Assembly: GCF_000276665.1 (NCBI RefSeq) | Contig: NW_004955446.1 | Coordinates: 9,284,818-9,348,817 of the forward strand | DNA length: 64,000 nucleotides | Reading direction: 5' to 3' | Origin: Chinchilla lanigera | Taxonomy: Eukaryota; Chordata; Mammalia; Rodentia; Chinchillidae | Shown: positions 58,791-64,000 of the stretch, in pieces | How positions within the stretch are numbered: position 1 is the first letter of the stretch | How the letters are laid out: every line of letters begins with the position of its first letter | Program-made: the position numbers and the translations under genes | Notes under the pieces: generated by a model | What the model was told of the DNA's origin: nothing | The model's database searches: none | Seen by the model: only the letters and a program-made list of their open reading frames with translations

Positions 58791-61109
58791 ATTTCACATT
58801 TTTGAAATTAAGCGGGAATTGGATATGGTGTGAATGGTAACAAGGGGATGATGGCTCAGCCATGTGTACTTTGGCTGAGAGATCACGGTGGGCTTGAGAT
58901 GCCGCTGGAGAAATGCTACCATCTTGCTACCCCTTGACCATGAACAAAATAGCTATGAAAGCAGAATCAGTGATACACATTTCATTTTTCCCTACTGATT
59001 CATTTGTGCTATCAACATAGCTGAACATATTTTAGAATATTCCTTTGCAAAATGTAGTAATAACAACATTGAGAATCCTTAACAGTGACCCTATCTTTGC
59101 TGTTGCTTCCTCCCACACCAGACCTCTCATGGAGCCACGTGCAATCATTTCTAAAACTGGCATTATTCAGCATTTGTTTCTTATCCCAGTTTCGCGTTCT
59201 ACCAAAGTTGCTTTCATTTTTCATCCTCTTAAGGGTTAGAAGACATTATGTGCATATTCTCCTGAAAATAAGCCTGTCATGTTGTGCTATAACCCAGCTC
59301 CAGCATTTTCTGTGTGTAGCTAGCTGCCCCGGGGTGGTTCTGAAGGGGCTTCAGTAAATTTTCAGTATCTGGTAGGACACAAGGTGGCATTGAAGAGCCA
59401 TAGGTGTTACTTAAAGCCTGCTTCAGTTTCCTTTAGGGTATTTTTGAAGGATGTCAGTGTAATAGACCTCTGGGCTTTTGTATATCACTGAGACAATCTA
59501 CTCGGTGCTGATTTTTCCATAGCTTCAGCTATATACCAGCAGCACTGATTTTAAACCGATAACTTGGTTTATTTCAAATGGGCAGCCAAATTTGCAAGGG
59601 ATGGTCTCGCAAGTCTGTTGTGTCCCTGTACCTGCGCAGAAGCAACCTCAGTCTGCTGCTGTACACAGCATCTTATCACTCTATTGTTTGCTTTCACATT
59701 CCACTGGCAGAGCTTGCCATCAGTTTCCATGACAACTTCCCCACCAGGCCAGCCAGAGATTGCTCTAGTCATGCAGGGGATGTTGATTTAGGATGTGTGG
59801 GGCTGAACACAGAAAGGCTTTCTAATTCATTCTGAATTTTACACCCTATAAATCTGTCTGGTTACATCTGGCCCTATCTCAGAGGACCAGATGGGTTGGA
59901 AATGATTAAATCAGGTGGTTTCATCTCAACTTTTGGGTCTAAAGGAGAAAGAATAGATTAATACTTTGCATCTATGCCATAATTGCTCACATAATCTAGA
60001 AATATTATATTTTCCTAAATAGTTTTGAAGTTAAGGCAGCAAAAATCAGCTCTCAAGAGTCAAAATTTTTAATTATTACACTATTTGATCAGATGACTAA
60101 ATGTGAGTTAGAATTTTGGTAACTATTCTGTTGTTAAAAATCAAAGTGAGTAACTACCAGATTTCACTAAGGGAAACATCATTAGAGCCATGCACTAGAA
60201 AATAGATGTGGCTATTTTGAACTGTCTTTGCTTTATATATCTCTTTCATTTTGTATCTCTGGACAATGATTATGTAGTTCTCTTATAGCCTGCGTTATTT
60301 TATCTAGAGCTAAGGCAATCTGACATCCACAGAGCTCTGTTTGTACTATTTATAAGGCTCGAATGCTTGCTTTTCAACAATTGGAGCCAGGTTTGAAGGA
60401 GGGCAAGTTTGGATCTAAGTAGTGCAACTGCTGCTTAGATATCATAACTACTGTATTTGCACCTTTTGGGGGGATTTTCTTTGTACTAATGGGAAGATGC
60501 TTCATGTCACAAGACACTAGGAACCCACGGAAGAAGTCAAGAGCCCTAGATGAAACTGGGGAAAAATAACTTCAGAATTTGTTACCAAGGTATTATTATT
60601 TACAGGTTCATTTCTCTCATCTCTTTCCCCAACCTCATGTGTTAGCGTGTTCTGGAAGGCACTAAACTTGTAAGTTATCAGAAAAGACATAGCCATTGTT
60701 AAAAGGTGGTAATTTGCAGAAGCATTTATCAAATGTGACTCTTTTAATCTGGGGATCAGGTCACTATACTGGTGTACAACTTGAAGTCAGTAAAATGCCA
60801 CTTGATTACAAACACCAGGATACGCTCTACTTCTGTACCTCAATCTGGAACTCAAATCCTCACAAGATGGTGTTCCAGGAAAAGAATACCATATTATAAC
60901 AGCACCATTTTCCCAGAGTGGCTGGAAAGGAGACCCTAATATGGTAAGAAGGATAAATTATCAACCAAATTATAATGACTTACTAGCTAGACCTAAGCAA
61001 GTCACACTTCTAATCTACTTTTCTTATTTATGACATTTGCCTTACTTATCTTACAAGTTTATGATGAGGCTCAAGTAAGAAAATGTGGGTAAAAGTACCA
61101 AACAAATTG

Positions 61110-61330
61110 GCAAGTGCTACAGTAATAGTAACAAGAAGTCAGCATTTATTGAGAGCTTGTTATTGGAGCCATTCAAAGCACTTTGTACTTTCATAACTCA
61201 TTGTATCCACGAGTAGGTGCTATTATTTTCTCCAATTTACTGATAATAAAATGAAAGCACAAAGGAGCTGTGTAATTTGTTCAACCATTCCTCGCTGGGC
61301 TAGTAAGTGGCAGAGCCAAAATGCGAATGA
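61110..61330 (-). repeat. MIR SINE fragment
   Basis: Reads as the reverse complement of MIR: a 'tattgagagcttgtta' tail end, then 'gctattattttctccaatttactgataa', and finally 'gctagtaagtggcagagcc', the core. Confidence 0.7.
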
Positions 61331-62049
61331 CTAACCTATAGACTTTTCTGCTTCTCCATTTCCCCGGCAGAAGGGAGCTACTGTTTTGTCCTAGATAACT
61401 TGTAGGTTCTATATTATAAGTAATCACAGCATATACCATAAGCTTTTATCAGGTTAACTAATTGGAAGTGATGGCCAAGATTTAACACTGTCAGTAAACC
61501 TACTGAAAGCATCTTTTTCATGATTCCAAAGAGTCTGTGAGATTTGGGGCTGCTTAAAATTCATCAAGATGGCCATGATGACAGCTGTACCTCTATGGAG
61601 AATCACAGATTTATAGACATAAAAGGTTCTAAGTGTTCCACTGGTTGTCATTGAGGCTGGTCCAAGTTTTCATAAAATGAGATATTCAAGGACAAAATCA
61701 CAATCATTAGTATTTTATCATTTAGTTGTTTAGATTTAGGAAAAATGAAAGCTTACTGTGCAGTATATAACTCTCTATCCAGGTGAATCAGTGTCTTCAA
61801 ACACTTGTGTGTTTTCTCTGCACTTAAAAATGTCATGGGTATTTGAAGATCATAACCACACAGACAACCGCTGTCAACTTTATTCATCTACTAACTCAGG
61901 AGACTGTGCGGCTGCTGTCTCCCAGTACCTCAGCATATTAAAAGAGAAATCTTTGTCTCCCATTCACACATGTCAGTATCTGTGGGAAGCCAGGAAGCCA
62001 GTCAGCGATGCTTTAGAAACTGTCTTCCTTATAAAACTTTGAAGACTGC

Positions 62050-62140
62050 TACCAGTTTACTGTGTAGCAGGACAGTGAGGTTCAGCAAGATCAGATAAGT
62101 AGCCCAAGGTCACACAGCAAGTTGACTGTCAAATTTGACA
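62050..62140 (-). repeat. MIR SINE fragment
   Basis: Short antisense MIR core, recognisable from 'gtagcccaaggtcacacagcaagt'. Confidence 0.6.
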
Positions 62141-62769
62141 AGGATCCCCTGCTAAATAGGTTACTGATGTAGCTTCCAGGCTTGGACACCTGTCCCTTAC
62201 CCATTGTCTGCTGTCAATACTTTTGGCACACATGTTTTCAGCAACCAGTCAGTGAATACTTTCTAGAAGCTCTGACTGTGTTCTTATTTCCCCCTTATAA
62301 CCTTTCTGATTTCTGTCTGGCAGAGGCAGCATTGCTCCTACGTTGAATGAGCACCGTGCCATGGTCCAGCACATCTCTATTTTAGGCTTCCTCATGCCTC
62401 ATCCTGAAAGCCGTACCTTTCTAAAAGCCGTCCCAGGCACAGCAAGACACTCCTCTATGCATGACTTTTTGCTTCAGGTTCTCTTGGTGTCATGAAGTAG
62501 AATCTTGGAAGGATTTTTAGAACAATGTGTAAAGAAAGAAGGGGAAAACCAAAGCTAACTGTTTGCCCCCTTTTTGATGTGCAGGTCAAAGAGGCAGCAG
62601 AGAGAGGGTGCAAACCAGATTCCACTTGAGGGGCCAAGAGGAATGCTCCTCTATCCTAATTTCATGGCACTGGCACCCCACCTGCACTGGAATCACCTGA
62701 AATGCTTGAAACCGTCTAAACTCCAGCCAAAACATTCTGAACTTGAAACGGTGATGGGGTAATGGTTCC

Positions 62770-63298
62770 ATATTTTAACAGGTTGCTCGGGTTTCTCATG
62801 CATATGAAAGGGTAAGATTCACTGTCCTTGGTGCACTCGTGTTCATAGCAGCATAATGAAAAATAGAGAAAAAGGAAACAGGTGACCATAGACCTATGAA
62901 TGGATAAATAAAACATGATATACACATGCAGTAGCAGTTTTTTAACTGTAGAAAAAGGAAAATTTGATTCATGTTACTATATGGATAACATTTCAGGACA
63001 CTAAACTAGGTGGAATAGACTAGTCCCCAAAAGAAAAATACGATGTCATTCTACATGCAGGAGGTATCTAGAGTAGTTTACTTGACAGAGGCATAAAGTA
63101 GAATGGAGGTTGCCATAGGGTGGGGGAAGAGGAAATGGGGAATTCATAGGCAGACAGTTTCAGTTTCACAAGTGAAAAGAGTTCTGGAAATTGGCTGCAC
63201 AAAAATGTGAGTGTACTTGACCCTATTGAACCATATACCTAAAGTGAATACGAAGGAGATGTTTACATTATGCATATTTAAATACAATTGAAAGTATT
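62770..63298 (+). mobile_element. Degraded L1 (L1M-type) 3' end, copy 1
   Basis: The sequence follows the well-known end of mammalian L1: the 'gttcatagcagca...aatggataaa' stretch, then a 'ggaggttgccatagggtggggg' segment, ending in the 'gtgaattat'-like tail region. It is highly diverged and has no intact ORF2. It lies in the RAB3C last intron, antisense to the gene. Confidence 0.75.
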
Positions 63299-63960
63299 CA
63301 TGATCTTCATACACTACTGAAAGAAAAATCAAATGATGAAACCTTCTTGGAAAACAGTCTGGCAGTTCCTCAAACTGACCCCTCAATTCCTCTCTTGGCT
63401 ATACCCTCAAGAGAAATGAACACTGAAGTTTACATAAAACAGTGCGCACAAATGTTGAGAGCAGCATTAGTTATAATAGCTAAAGTGTCAGAACAGTCCA
63501 AGTGTTCACCATCTGTGGATGGAGAAATAAAATGTGGCATATCCACATGGTGGGATATTATTCCCCCATAAAACGTGATAAAGTACCGATACATTCTACA
63601 GTGTGGGTGAACATTAAAGAGAATATGCTAGGTAAAAGAACCCAGGCGTAAAGGACCATATATGATATGATTCATTTTATCTGAAATGTTCAGTACAGGT
63701 GAATCTATGGAGACTGGGTGTTCGTGGTTACCTGGGGGCAGTTAGAGAAAGAGGAGCAAAGAGGAGTAAATGCTGATGGGAGTTCTTTTCTGGGGTGATA
63801 AAAACCTTTCACAATTGATTTTGATGACGGTTCATAGCTCTGTGACTATGCTAAAATAATCAAATCATACACTTTATATGGGAAACCTGTGTAGTACACG
63901 AATTATGTCACAATAAGGCTCTTATATATTTTGAAAAAAGAGTCACTGTCCTATATAAAT
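63299..63960 (+). mobile_element. Degraded L1 (L1M-type) 3' end, copy 2
   Basis: A second copy of the same L1 3' module follows directly. It has 'aaaacagtctggcagttcctca', the 'gagagcagcattagttataatagc' segment, 'ggatggagaaataaaatgtggcat', and the 'gggtgataaaaacctttcacaattgatt' 3'-UTR signature. The two copies are head-to-tail and differ widely, so they are probably separate old insertions or a rearranged element. Confidence 0.8.
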
Positions 63961-64000
63961 GAGAGTGTGTGGTCCTTAGACACCTTTCTAGAAGGAAAAC

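Larger units (their letters stand above)
58759..64000 (-). other. RAB3C: RAB3C last intron (3' part; donor outside the window)
   Basis: On the minus strand this sequence ends with a T/C-rich tract and CAG at 58759-58765, directly abutting the terminal RAB3C exon. No further Rab3-like coding exon is visible up to 64000, so at least 5.2 kb of one intron is present. It contains unclassified AT-rich sequence, MIR fragments near 61.1-61.3 and 62.1 kb, and two L1 3' ends from 62.77 kb on. Open frames here are short and unremarkable. Confidence 0.85.

Noticed and set aside
58584..58805. Plus-strand frame of 73 codons opposite the RAB3C exon
   Set aside because: Shadow of the conserved RAB3C coding sequence on the other strand.

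Overview
This is a stretch of mammalian nuclear chromosome. It is mostly non-coding, full of interspersed repeats and introns, and has one unambiguous piece of protein-coding gene. Young tRNA-derived (ID-type) SINEs, 7SL-derived B1-type monomers with the internal duplication, and B1+ID dimers point to a rodent. The ID subfamily does not look like mouse, rat or ground squirrel from memory. A beaver-like or other non-murid rodent fits, but that is inference. A 680-base run of N (22040-22719) marks an assembly gap.

Layout. (1) 58759-64000, minus strand: the 3' part of the last intron of a Rab3-family gene, holding two degraded L1 3' ends (62770-63960) and MIR fragments. (2) 58571-58758, minus strand: the terminal coding exon of RAB3C, from the ETSAK guanine-binding motif to the prenylated Cys-Gly-Cys end. 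(3) About 50500-58570: AT-rich sequence with almost no recognisable SINEs. I read it as a candidate long RAB3C 3' UTR plus flank. A (CA)26 tract starts 5 nt after the stop codon, and a well-defined antisense solo class-II ERV LTR with a 6-bp target-site duplication sits about 1.06 kb downstream of the stop. (4) 1-50500: the presumed intergenic side. In other mammals RAB3C converges with PDE4D, but no PDE4D exon was seen here. This part is a layered repeat landscape: old L1, L2, MIR and MLT1/MST-type MaLR LTRs, cut by younger B1 and ID insertions, many of the latter with clear target-site duplications.

Structures that ordinary repeats do not explain: a 108-bp inverted repeat at about 97% identity (25535-25642 / 26219-26326, 576-bp spacer); a perfect 16-bp-arm hairpin with a 4-nt loop (31479-31514); a cluster of short tandem duplications at 10554-10835; a repeat-in-repeat block at 19430-20672; and a GC-rich segment (about 22720-24600) next to the gap with a palindromic NRF1-like site. 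I see no operon, CRISPR, toxin system, rRNA or genuine tRNA gene, and no novel multi-gene system.
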